This document shows positions 1 to 8,331 of a DNA stretch of 34,498 nucleotides, one piece after another (the first letter of the stretch is position 1; the number at the start of each line of letters is the position of its first letter). The stretch lies in contig JALOAS010000023.1 in NCBI GenBank assembly GCA_023228705.1, positions 1 to 34,498 on the forward strand, in the 5' to 3' direction. Origin of the DNA: Ottowia sp. (GTDB lineage: Bacteria > Pseudomonadota > Gammaproteobacteria > Burkholderiales > Burkholderiaceae_C). The translations under genes were made by a program, and so were the position numbers. The notes under the pieces are model-generated. The model did no database searches. It was not told the origin of the DNA and saw only the letters and a program-made list of their open reading frames with translations.

Positions 1-71
1 TTGCCGGTGCGCGCCAGTTCCACGATCTGCTGGCGAAATTCTGCCGGATACGGCGTTCTCGTTCTTCCCAT
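1..71 (-). CDS. IS3-family transposase OrfA, N-terminal fragment (partial at window edge)
   Basis: The ATG at 69-71 opens 23 codons that read MGRTRTPYPAEFRQQIVELA and continue off the left edge. The Y-x-x-E-F-R-x-x-I/V-x-L pattern is the start of the helix-turn-helix domain of IS3-type OrfA proteins, which bind the element ends and are usually joined to the DDE-domain OrfB by a programmed -1 frameshift. A purine-rich stretch (AAAGGAG in minus orientation) lies just upstream as a ribosome binding site. Whether the gene is intact cannot be seen here. Confidence 0.75.
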   Translation of the reverse strand, partial: MGRTRTPYPAEFRQQIVELARTG

Positions 72-126
72 GGTTGGACTCCTTTATCCACAAGGTTAAG
101 GTGTCCGCGAAATCGGGGCAACTCCA
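1..126 (-). mobile_element. IS3-like insertion sequence, 5' end only
   Basis: The leftmost 126 bases read as the start of an insertion sequence that runs off the left edge. On the minus strand the element begins at 126 with TGGAGTTGCCCCGATTTCGC, a TG-starting, GC-rich terminal repeat of the kind found in IS3-family elements. A short leader follows, then a transposase start codon at 71. The outer boundary at 126 is inferred from the TG end and from loss of resemblance beyond it. The other terminus lies outside the window, so neither the matching inverted repeat nor a target-site duplication could be checked. Confidence 0.7.
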
Positions 127-326
127 GTGTTCTGGATTTGCTCCGGATGAACAACCCACTTGGAGATCACATCTAGCGCAGTGCGAATGGGTGCATAGCG
201 CTCTCATTCAAATGGTGAGGCTGTAAAAAGCACGAATGCTCAGCCAACACCATGAGTTATCAAAACAAGCGAGCGCCCGCCCGCGGAATCCAGGTTGAAA
301 CAAGATGCATTGGAGCGTGAGTCCCA

Positions 327-1695
327 TCATCGGCGATAGACCATTTGGCCTTTGAACATCGTCCACAGGACCTGCATCTCCTTGAGCTTTTCCATTGTCA
401 ACTCTTTCCAGATTCCTGTCCAGCAGAGCAAAATCTGCGTTTTTCCCCACTTCTATCGATCCGATTTCCTTGTCCCGACCGATGATCCTGGCCGCGTTGA
501 TGGTGTAGGCTTCAAGCATCTGCTGGCGATCGACCGCCTCATCTGGCGGAGGCAGGACATCACCCTCAGGACTCTTGCGCGTCACGGCGGTGTACATGGC
601 CAGAAAAGGAATGGGTGACGATACGGGCCAGTCGCTGGCACCCGCCATCAGCGTGCCATTCCTGATCAGGCTGCCCGCCGGGTACATTCTGGCAAGAAGG
701 TCGTCGGGCACGGCATCCTGGAGAAACACATCCGAGCCGCCCGTCGCCCACAGCAACTGCATGGACGCGCCGACATTCAGCGCTTTCAGCCGCGGAATAT
801 CCTTTGCGTCCACAATCTGCAGGTGGGTAAGACTGTGGAGAAGACCATTATTTCCATTGGTTTTTCTCACGTATTCCAGACCATCCAGGGCCTCGTTTAC
901 GGCCCGATCGCCGATGGCATGGATATGAATCAGCAGCCCGTTCTTATCGCGTCGACGATGACCTGCTCGTCCACGGGCGGGAGGCTGGCCAGGACGAGGT
1001 CCCAGGCACCCTCCGAGACATAGCCGTTCAATTTGCCGTCCGCGCTGACGCCGAAATTTGTCTTTATGGACAGATCAAGATTCTCGATCGAGGCGAGGTC
1101 AATTCCGGCCTTTTCAAGCATGGCACGGTTGGCCCAGCCGGTGTGAACGTACCCAGCCAGGACCACCGGCGTTCCGGCATATTGTGGGCTGTTGAAGACT
1201 TGGTCCAGGAGCGGCAACTGGTTCCAGTACTCTTCTATGCTCACGTTGCTCAGGTAAACGAATCGCCTATCTTCAGTCGGGGATCCTGCTTCACGGACGC
1301 GAGAAAATCGATGATTTCACTGGCGTTCTTCAGGCCATCGGGGAACTGGATCGTTCGTTCCTGAAACCCACCCAAAGCCGTGTGCACGTGGGTGTCGATG
1401 AGGCCGGGCATGAGGTGGCCGCCGTCGAGGTCGATTTGCCTGGCATCGAGATGCAGCTGGGCCGTCACGGCCTCATGGCTGCCGACAGCGATGATTGCAT
1501 CATTTTCCACGCCAACGGCCTCGACGTGCGGTTGGTTTGGGTCAGCGATGCATATGGTGCCACCGAAAATCAGGCTTTGGCTGTTTTTTGACTGAAACCG
1601 GTTCCGGCACATCCGGCCAGGGATGCGACGAGCGCCAGGCAGGCAAAGCTGTGTCCCAAGTGATGTTTGTACGCAGTGGATGTTTTCCACGTTGA
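327..1695 (-). pseudogene. Amidohydrolase (YtcJ-like, amidohydrolase_3) pseudogene with at least four frameshifts
   Basis: Pieces of one metal-dependent hydrolase are spread over shifting minus-strand frames. In order they are: a lipoprotein-like leader ending LVASLAGC (about 1620-1675); the N-terminal beta domain and metal motif GLIDTHVHT (about 1372-1400); a middle piece GYVHTGWANRAML; the family motif HIHAIGDRAV (about 895-925); HSLTHLQ; GASDWPV; and a C-terminal piece ending WTMFKGQMVYRR at 327. The reading frame changes in an A-run near 1575, just before 1250, near 945 and near 393, with premature stops after three of them. The family hydrolyses amide or related C-N bonds using metals held by His and Asp. 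All metal motifs are present but no full-length product can be made. No convincing ATG exists at the 5' end, so the start is approximate. Lying next to an IS fits decay in a remodelled region. A coordinate error in the assembly is less likely because neighbouring genes are intact. Confidence 0.85.
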
Positions 1696-1711
1696 AAAAA
1701 AGACGTGGTTT

Positions 1712-3202
1712 TCAGCCTTGGGCGGTGTACTGCTGGTGCAGGGTTTGCAGCAGCTGCGCGGTGAAGGGCGAGGCGGTGGCAATTTTTTCCGGGTCGACGG
1801 CCACGTTGTTCAGGTACTGCAGCTTGAGCAGGTCGCCCTTGGCAAACTCGGGGATGATGCTGCCAAACAGATAGCCCTTGTCAGCCAGCTGTCCCGCAAG
1901 CGCTGCCGCTGCGGGGTCGCACATGACCAGGTTCAGGTAGATCACGTCCACCTTTTTCTGGCACAGCTCGCGCGTGTGGTGCATGACCAGTGCGGCGGCA
2001 TCGTGTCCGGCATGCTGCAGGGTTATGCTGGCATCGTTGAAGACATCGCGGCGCACGTGCACCGAAAGGCGGGTTTCGCCCTCACCGGGGTGGTCCTGCG
2101 GCACGACTTCGAGCTGGCGCCTGAGGCCGTTGCGGGCGTGTATGCTCTCGACCAGCGCCGCGTGCACGGCGGGCGCATACACCGTGCGCAGGGGTTCCGG
2201 GTTGAGGCGGTAGTAGTAGAACACCAGTGCCTGGCGCTGGCCCATCATTTCGTCGCCGATTTTCTTGAAGGCCACGTTTTCCGAGACGTAGGACAGCAGC
2301 AGGCCGGTCTCGTGCGCCCCCAGCGTGATGTTGCCCTGCTGGGTATAGGGGTGGATGGTGACGGCTTCACTGTAGATGCCGTACAGCCCCTTGGCGCGGC
2401 CGTGCGCGAACAGGAATTGCTTCATGTCCTTGAAGAGGTTCATGCCCCGGCAGCGTGGCTGCACCATGGCCGCAGCGGACTCCGCCACTCTGGCATCCGC
2501 TTGCTCGTAGAAAAGGCACAGGGCCCCGAGCACTTCGCCACTGTCGGTCACGGCGCCGCAGATTTCAAGCAGGCCGCTTTCCATGCGCTCGCGGATGCGC
2601 TCGGGGTAATAGAAGTCGCTCACGTAGGTGTAGCCATAGCTGCGGTAGGCCAGCTGGGCCACGGCCAGGGTTTCATCGGGGCGCAGCAGGCGCAGCCGGG
2701 GTTCTTCGGTGGGTGGCGCGAGAGCCGCCGTGTCCGCTACTGTCGCCTGTTCCTGCATCTGCACGGCAATGCTTTGGGCCGGCAGGTTTTTCACCAGTTC
2801 CAGCCGCTTGCCCTCGGTGCCACGGTTGATGAAGCTGAAGCCATCGAGCAGGCGGCGCAGCAGCAGCAGGTTCAGCGACAGGGCTTCGTTGGCCTGCAGG
2901 TGTGCCAGATCGGTGGGCATCCCCCGGTCCTCCACCGCTATCACCAGCTGCCCGGGCCGGTGCTCCAGCACGAAGCGGATGTCGCCGGTTTCGCCCGGCT
3001 CGAAGGCGCTCTGCGCCACGCTGGTGAAGGCTTCTTCCACCACCAGCTCGATGCGGCGGATGTCGTCCTCGGGCAGGCCGAAGCAGCGGGCAAATTCCAT
3101 CACCCACAGCTGCACCGGGCGCAGCGAGGCCAGCCGCGAGCTGACTGTGGTGCGGGCGATGGGCCCCAGCGGGAAGGGGGTTCTATGCGGCACTGCGTTC
3201 AT
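1712..3202 (-). CDS. Degenerate anti-sigma-type HATPase domain fused to a GNAT-like region
   Basis: This 496-residue protein is last in the six-gene minus-strand run. Residues about 15-145 resemble the RsbW/SpoIIAB-type ATPase fold: an N-box-like helix (VVEEAFTSVAQSAF, 54-67), a G1-like VEDRGMPTD (90-98) and a final NRGTEGKRLELVK strand. The N-box Asn is Ser61 and the glycine-rich ATP lid (GRGL in active members) reads LSLNLLLLRRLLD, so ATP binding or kinase activity is doubtful. Residues about 165-350 look like an acetyltransferase (GNAT) fold, with VAQLAYRSYGYTYVSDFYYP and a P-R-x-R-G-M-N-L motif where acetyl-CoA would bind. The remaining 150 residues are unassigned. The start overlaps the stop of the upstream gene by 20 bp, implying translational coupling. 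A sensor or modifier for the acyl-activating enzymes is possible, but no function can be assigned. Confidence 0.8.
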   Translation of the reverse strand: MNAVPHRTPFPLGPIARTTVSSRLASLRPVQLWVMEFARCFGLPEDDIRRIELVVEEAFTSVAQSAFEPGETGDIRFVLEHRPGQLVIAVEDRGMPTDLAHLQANEALSLNLLLLRRLLDGFSFINRGTEGKRLELVKNLPAQSIAVQMQEQATVADTAALAPPTEEPRLRLLRPDETLAVAQLAYRSYGYTYVSDFYYPERIRERMESGLLEICGAVTDSGEVLGALCLFYEQADARVAESAAAMVQPRCRGMNLFKDMKQFLFAHGRAKGLYGIYSEAVTIHPYTQQGNITLGAHETGLLLSYVSENVAFKKIGDEMMGQRQALVFYYYRLNPEPLRTVYAPAVHAALVESIHARNGLRRQLEVVPQDHPGEGETRLSVHVRRDVFNDASITLQHAGHDAAALVMHHTRELCQKKVDVIYLNLVMCDPAAAALAGQLADKGYLFGSIIPEFAKGDLLKLQYLNNVAVDPEKIATASPFTAQLLQTLHQQYTAQG

Positions 3203-5855
3203 CGATGATGCGCTTGAGCTTGCCGGTGCGCGGGTTGCGCGCCAGGCTCTGTGGTGTCACGACGCTGACCCTGGGTTCTGCTGTGGTGCCGTTGGCCATG
3301 CCGCTGGCCAGGGCCGGTTTTTCGTGCAGCACCTCGGCCAGCAGCAGCGCTGCCAGGCGTTCGCACTCGGCGGCGGGCAGCGGCGCATTGCTTTCCACGC
3401 GCACTTCCAGCTGGTCCAGGTGCTGGTGGCGGCGCCCGTGCAGGGCAAAGTACTGGCTCAGGGCGGGCACCCTGGCGACGCAGGCGGCGATGGCGTCTAT
3501 GGTGATGTTGTCGCCGGCGATCACCAGCACGTCGTCCGAGCGCCCCAGCAGTTCAAAGCGCCGGGTGCTGCGCCCGCAGGCGCAGGGACCGGGCACGATG
3601 CGTCCGCGGTCGCCCACCCGGTAGCGGATGACGGGCATCAGCGTGCGGTCGATGTTGGTCAGGATGATGTCGCCCTCCTCGCCGTCGGGCAGCGGCGCGC
3701 CCGTTTCGGGGTCGACGATTTCCAGGACGTGCAGCTCTTCGCTGACGTGGTGGATGGCGCCCGTGCTGGCCGGGCACTGGTAGCCGGCGACACCGGTGTC
3801 GTTGATGGCGTAGGAGGCCGACTGGATGATCTCGGTCTTGAGCACCGAGGCCACATAGTCGCGCACCGCCTGCGGCATGTGCTCGCCGCCGTAGCCGATC
3901 TTTCGGATGGTGAGGTCGCTGATCTGGTGCTTTTCCACGTACTGGGCGATGCCCAGCAGCACCGAGGGAATGGATATGGCGCCATCCACCTTGAAGCCGC
4001 GCAGCAGCGAGACGATGTTCTCCAGCGGGATGTGTCCGCCTATGGGCAGAATGTGCGCGCCTATGCGCTCCAGCGCCATGTTGACCGAGATGAACGAGGC
4101 CCACATGTTGCCGGCATAAAAGAGGTTGGCGACCACGTCGCCCTCCTCGAACAGCGCCAGCCCCAGGCTCTTGGCCATGGCGTCGGCATTGCGCCCGGTT
4201 TCCTCCATGGTGCGATAGACGAATTTGGGCTGGCCGGTGGTGCCGCCGCTGGCAAAGGAGATGGAATGGCCCAGGGGCGCGGTCAGCAGGCCCTCGCCCT
4301 GGGGAGGCAGGTGGGCGCGGAATTCGCTGGACTCCAGGATGGGCAGCCGGGCCAGCTCCGCCAGGGAATCAAGCTGGCCCTTGGGCAGGCGCTCGCGGTA
4401 GAAGGGGGACTTGCTGCGCGCCACGTCCAGCACGTGGTTGAGCCGCGCCAGTGTGATGGCGTCGCGCTGCGCCTCGGGCAGGTAGTCCAGCGGCTCGTCA
4501 AAGCGCCGCGCATGGCCGATGGACGCCCAGCGCACCAGCTCGGCCAGGCCGCGCGTGCCGTCGTGCGGCGTGCCGTGCTTGCGCCTGTGCATGTGGCCGA
4601 TCTCGGTGATGCGGTCGGCGCCCAGGGCGGCAAAGCGCTCGGAAAGTTCAAACAGGCGCGGCCCATCGGCCAGTATGCCTATGGACTGGATGAAGCTGCC
4701 GTAGGGCTGCAGCACCTCGAACATCTCGCTGTCCTGCTCTATGGCCACCACGAAGGCGGTGCGGTGCTGGCAGGAGACCTTGAAGCAGGGCTGCTTTTCC
4801 AGGATGACGGTCCAGCTCTGGTCGGCGTTGCCCGGGATGCTCAGCTGCGCCTTGCCCAGCGCCTGGTCCACCCGCGCCAGTTCCCGCGTGCGGGTGATTT
4901 CGGTCTGCTCGTTGCGGTCTATGGGCGGGAAGGGGAACTCCTGCGCCAGCTGCGCCAGGGCCTGCGCCAGCTGGTCGGCAAAGCGCCTGGCCTGGTCCTG
5001 CCCGTGGATGAAGACGGCGTGCGGCGAGGAGCAGGCGGCCTGCTCCCACATGGTGAAGTCGCGCGCCATCTCCAGCGCCAGCGCGGCCGGGTCGCTGGCA
5101 GCCAGCGCGCCGGCGTCCAGCACGGCCAGCGAGTACTTGGGGCCGAATTCCAGCTCGCGCGTGTGCAGGCCGCGGCCGCGGCGGTAGACCTCGACCACCT
5201 CGGCGCCGCCGTAGACGATGACCACGTCCGATTCCTGCTTGACGACGGCCTCGACTTCGACGTCGCCACCCTTGAAGGGCAGCAGTGCCATGTTGGGTGC
5301 GATCAACTGCCGCGGGTCGCATTCCTGCACCAGGCGCGCGAACAGCAGCGGGAACACCGGGTCGAAGGAGGACATCTTCAGGATGTTCACGTTCTTCGTC
5401 ATGATGCCCTGCACCAGGGTGTCGACCGCGCTGACAAAGACATTGCCCGCCGATACGTGCGAGACAATGCCGCGCGGCACGGCGCGCACGAAGCCGCGAA
5501 AGCGCTCGTTCCAGACGAAGTTGTCGACGTAGTCGGCCCGGTCCAGGTCCACCGCCAGGCGCTGCATCAGGTGCTCGTGCTGCAGTATCCAGCAGATGGC
5601 GTCCAGCCCCGCGAGGATCATCTCGCGCGAGAAGCTGATCTGCGCCGGCATGACGTCCAGGATTTCCTGCCGCGCCGGGTCCCCGGGGTCGGCCAGGCGC
5701 TGGCCCACCCGGTCCAGCACCGAGGCCAGCGCCACGGCGGGCGCCCCCCGCATGGGTTGCACGCGGCTGCGCGCGGTCTCGAACACCGCGCGCATCGTGT
5801 CGGCGGTGATGGCGGGGGTCTGTACGAAATCGCCGAAGCGATACCAGTTCACCAT
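3183..5855 (-). CDS. LuxC-like acyl-CoA reductase fused to a phenylacetate-CoA-ligase-like adenylating domain
   Basis: The 890-residue product has two enzymes in one chain. Residues about 1-445 match the LuxC acyl-CoA reductase family (NADPH-dependent reduction of acyl thioesters to aldehydes): IVSHVSAGNVFVSAVDTLVQ (130-149), IVYGGAEVVEVY, EFGPKYSLAV (236-245) and EQAACSSPH (271-279), in which Cys275 is the expected acyl-accepting nucleophile. Residues about 465-890 are a PaaK/F390-synthetase-type adenylate-forming domain: P-loop SFASGGTTGQPKF (533-545), GYGGEHMP, IRYRVGD (743-749), a CAC cluster (758-760) and a C-terminal TGKLKR whose Lys879 is the usual catalytic Lys. The two halves could activate an acid and reduce it to an aldehyde, but the substrate is unknown. 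Single-domain LuxC and PaaK proteins are common; this fusion is unusual to me. A linker region around 440-470 joins them. The gene starts 36 bp after the LuxE-like gene. Confidence 0.88.
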   Translation of the reverse strand: MVNWYRFGDFVQTPAITADTMRAVFETARSRVQPMRGAPAVALASVLDRVGQRLADPGDPARQEILDVMPAQISFSREMILAGLDAICWILQHEHLMQRLAVDLDRADYVDNFVWNERFRGFVRAVPRGIVSHVSAGNVFVSAVDTLVQGIMTKNVNILKMSSFDPVFPLLFARLVQECDPRQLIAPNMALLPFKGGDVEVEAVVKQESDVVIVYGGAEVVEVYRRGRGLHTRELEFGPKYSLAVLDAGALAASDPAALALEMARDFTMWEQAACSSPHAVFIHGQDQARRFADQLAQALAQLAQEFPFPPIDRNEQTEITRTRELARVDQALGKAQLSIPGNADQSWTVILEKQPCFKVSCQHRTAFVVAIEQDSEMFEVLQPYGSFIQSIGILADGPRLFELSERFAALGADRITEIGHMHRRKHGTPHDGTRGLAELVRWASIGHARRFDEPLDYLPEAQRDAITLARLNHVLDVARSKSPFYRERLPKGQLDSLAELARLPILESSEFRAHLPPQGEGLLTAPLGHSISFASGGTTGQPKFVYRTMEETGRNADAMAKSLGLALFEEGDVVANLFYAGNMWASFISVNMALERIGAHILPIGGHIPLENIVSLLRGFKVDGAISIPSVLLGIAQYVEKHQISDLTIRKIGYGGEHMPQAVRDYVASVLKTEIIQSASYAINDTGVAGYQCPASTGAIHHVSEELHVLEIVDPETGAPLPDGEEGDIILTNIDRTLMPVIRYRVGDRGRIVPGPCACGRSTRRFELLGRSDDVLVIAGDNITIDAIAACVARVPALSQYFALHGRRHQHLDQLEVRVESNAPLPAAECERLAALLLAEVLHEKPALASGMANGTTAEPRVSVVTPQSLARNPRTGKLKRIIDERSAA

Positions 5856-5891
5856 GTTTGCTCCTCGAATCTGGGTTCAAATGCGTCGCCG

Positions 5892-7010
5892 TCAGAATTT
5901 GATGAGTTGCGAGGCGGAGATGGCGCAGCCCGCATGCTTGCTGACGCCGGCGCGGCCGGCCAGCGCGATGTAGGTGCCCGGTACGCCACAGGCGCAATCG
6001 CTGGCTATGCGGCCCAGGTCGGTGCTCAACACCGAGATCGACGGCGCGCTGCGGATGTAGCTGGTCTGCAGCTTGAGTAGGCCCACCTCGCCGGGGGCGC
6101 AGGCGGCCAGCGTGCCGGGGTCCACGGCCGCCACGTTGGCAAAGACCGGGACGTGAAAGTGCCGGTGCCCGCAGCTCATGTAGGGCACGCCGTGCTCCAC
6201 CATGCCGTAGAAATCGCGGATGCGGTCGGGCGTGATGCCCAGGCGCTCCTGCACCAGCTCGGCATACTGCTCAAAGCTCACCGTCTCGCCGGTGTGCGAC
6301 TTCCAGCCACCGCCGGTGATCAACAGGCTCTGCGGCGGGAACTGCAGGCGCAGGCCGCGTTTTTCCATTTCCCTGAGCGTGACGAAGCTGAACGCCAGGA
6401 AACCCACCACGCGCAGTGGCAGCCCCGATTCGGCGTAGCGGGTCAGCGTGGCCAGGGTGTAGTCCACGTCGAACGAGGGCTGGCCCGCGGCGTCCGCCTG
6501 CAGCGCAAAATGCTTGTCTGCCGCCGGTGCAAAGCCGGTGTAGACGTTGAAAGTGTGCGCCGCGCCGCGGTCGCCCGCGATGTCGGGTGCGTAGGAAAAC
6601 ACCAGGTAATTGACGGGCTCATCGCTCACCAGGCCGAGCGAGCGCACGATCAGGCGGCGCATGCCGGCCTGGCGGTCAAACGAGATCTTGTCCAGGTTGA
6701 TCTGGCTCTTCTGGCCCTGCGTGCCCGAGGAAGTCAGCGTCTTGTAAATTTTCTCATCCGGCAGGGAGGTGAGCCGGTTTTCCTTGAAGGCGGAGACGAA
6801 GATGTGCGGAATGTGCACGAGGTCATCGTGGCTGCGCACGTCCTCGGGCTGGAAGCCATGCTGTTCGCAAATGCCGCGGTACACGGCAGAATGCGCGATG
6901 TGGAAGGCCGCCATTTCGCGCATCGAGTTGGTGAACAGATGGCGCGCCGCGGCCGAGGTGTCAAAGGCCTGGTCGTGCTCGTAGAGCCGATTGGATGCTG
7001 CTTCTTGCAT
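5892..7010 (-). CDS. LuxE-like acyl-protein synthetase
   Basis: This 372-residue protein resembles LuxE, the acyl-protein synthetase that adenylates a fatty acid, takes it onto a Cys and passes it to LuxC. Visible features are TSSGTQGQKSQ (92-102, the phosphate-binding loop), LLITGGGWKSH (229-239), DFYGMVEHG (266-274), a CAC pair at 339-341, and Cys362 ten residues from the C-terminus, where Vibrio LuxE carries its acylated Cys (family knowledge, alignment not run). Length matches the family (about 370). The start at 7010 is preferred over an in-frame ATG at 7022 because GGAG lies 6 nt before it. It follows the adenylating enzyme gene by 20 bp and precedes the LuxC fusion, so a LuxE-LuxC handover is the natural reading. 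No luxAB luciferase or luxD is present, so bioluminescence is not implied. Confidence 0.88.
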   Translation of the reverse strand: MQEAASNRLYEHDQAFDTSAAARHLFTNSMREMAAFHIAHSAVYRGICEQHGFQPEDVRSHDDLVHIPHIFVSAFKENRLTSLPDEKIYKTLTSSGTQGQKSQINLDKISFDRQAGMRRLIVRSLGLVSDEPVNYLVFSYAPDIAGDRGAAHTFNVYTGFAPAADKHFALQADAAGQPSFDVDYTLATLTRYAESGLPLRVVGFLAFSFVTLREMEKRGLRLQFPPQSLLITGGGWKSHTGETVSFEQYAELVQERLGITPDRIRDFYGMVEHGVPYMSCGHRHFHVPVFANVAAVDPGTLAACAPGEVGLLKLQTSYIRSAPSISVLSTDLGRIASDCACGVPGTYIALAGRAGVSKHAGCAISASQLIKF

Positions 7011-7030
7011 GTGGGTCTCCATTGGTGTTT

Positions 7031-8320
7031 TCAGCGCACCCGCTGGTCCAGCAGGCGCGCCACCTTGCCGGTGATCGGGCTGCGCGGCAGGCTGCCGAGC
7101 TTGACCGCCCGGATGCTGAAGGAGCGCAGGTAATCCTTCTCCCTGGCCACGCGCAGTTCCGGGATGGCGGCCAGCAGCGCCTGCTCCAGCGCGTCCAGCC
7201 GGGACTGCGCCACTTCGCCCGCGGTCTCCACCGCCAGGTCCAGCGTGAACTGCCCGCCCACGTCGGCGATTTCCAGCTGGAAGTTCAGGCTGAAGGGCTC
7301 GCCCTGCGCGCCTATGCAGTCTCCAAAGGTGTCCAGCGAAATGAAGCCGCCGCCCAGCTTCACGTCCTGGCCGCTGCGCCCGGCCAGCTGGATCAGCGGG
7401 TTGCTGTCGCCGCAGGCGCAGGGCGCGGCCAGCCAGCTGGCCACGTCGCCCACGCGGTAGCGGATGATGGGGGTGGAGCTGCGGCTCAGGTTGGTGACGA
7501 CCACCTCGGCCTTTTCGCCCACCGCTGCGGGGCGCTGCTCGTCGAAGTTGATGAGCTCGATGAACTGGAAGGAGGTGGGCACGTGGTACACCCCGGGCGC
7601 GCAGTGCTCGCACTGGTAGCCCATGATGCCGGCGTCCGCGCTGGTGTAGCCGCCCGCCTTGATGCGCTTGACCCCCAGGGCGGAGCTGATGTGCTCGGTG
7701 GCAGCGCGGCTCAGGTGCTCTCCGGCGTAGTTGATCATGGACAGCGCCGGGAAGCTGAAGCCGTCGCGCCGCGCCATGTCCGCCAGGAAGACGAAGAAGG
7801 TCGGCAGCGAGACCATGACGGTGGGCTCGAACAGCCGGCACAGGCTGACCACTTCTTCCATGGCGATGTTGGTGGATATGGGCAGGTGCACCGCGCCCAG
7901 GCGCTTGATGCAGTCGTGCAGGCCGAGGAAGGACGGCCACAGGTGCCCCGCAATGAAGAGGTTGGCGATCCGGTCGCTGGGGCCTATGCCGAGGATGCGC
8001 ATGGCCTCGCTCTGGCAGCTGACAAAGGCGTCCCACTCGGCGTGCGTGTAGGTGGTGTAGCGCGCCATGCCGCTGGAGCCGCCGGTGGAGATGACGATGG
8101 CGTCCTCCAGCGGCTGCGTGAGCATGTCGCTGGAATGCGGGTAGGAGTGGGTGAGGATCTCCTTGCGCTCCAGCACCGGCAGGGCGCGCCAGGCGTCCAT
8201 GCTGTCGGTCTTGACCTGGCCCGCATATTTCTGCTTGTAGAAGCGCGACTTCAGCGCCGTGTGCGCAATGCGCGTCGCGCGCTCGAGTTGCTGGTTTTCG
8301 GTGACATGCTCCATGGCCAT
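7031..8320 (-). CDS. Phenylacetate-CoA-ligase/F390-synthetase-like adenylating enzyme (second in run)
   Basis: The 429-residue protein is a compact adenylate-forming enzyme of the PaaK/CapK/F390-synthetase group, which activates a carboxylic acid with ATP. It shows the P-loop VISTGGSSGMARYTT (76-90), INYAGEHLS, GGYTSADAGIMGYQC (the core A5-like motif), IIRYRVGD, a CAC cluster and a C-terminal SPITGKVARLLD whose Lys419 would be the catalytic Lys of the mobile domain. It resembles the adenylating half of the LuxC fusion more than its upstream neighbour does. The start ATG at 8320 has TGAGGG 9 nt upstream; a second in-frame ATG lies at 8314. Spacing to both neighbours is 11-20 bp, so it is co-transcribed. 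Whether it makes a CoA thioester or loads a carrier protein cannot be told, and no acyl carrier protein gene is visible in the window. Confidence 0.85.
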   Translation of the reverse strand: MAMEHVTENQQLERATRIAHTALKSRFYKQKYAGQVKTDSMDAWRALPVLERKEILTHSYPHSSDMLTQPLEDAIVISTGGSSGMARYTTYTHAEWDAFVSCQSEAMRILGIGPSDRIANLFIAGHLWPSFLGLHDCIKRLGAVHLPISTNIAMEEVVSLCRLFEPTVMVSLPTFFVFLADMARRDGFSFPALSMINYAGEHLSRAATEHISSALGVKRIKAGGYTSADAGIMGYQCEHCAPGVYHVPTSFQFIELINFDEQRPAAVGEKAEVVVTNLSRSSTPIIRYRVGDVASWLAAPCACGDSNPLIQLAGRSGQDVKLGGGFISLDTFGDCIGAQGEPFSLNFQLEIADVGGQFTLDLAVETAGEVAQSRLDALEQALLAAIPELRVAREKDYLRSFSIRAVKLGSLPRSPITGKVARLLDQRVR

Positions 8321-8331
8321 GGCGGGGACCC

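Noticed and set aside
2709..6080. A plus-strand open frame of 1123 codons across the LuxC-fusion gene
   Set aside because: It is the GC-biased antisense shadow of the minus-strand gene; composition is Gly/Ala/Arg/His/Gln-rich with no family motifs.
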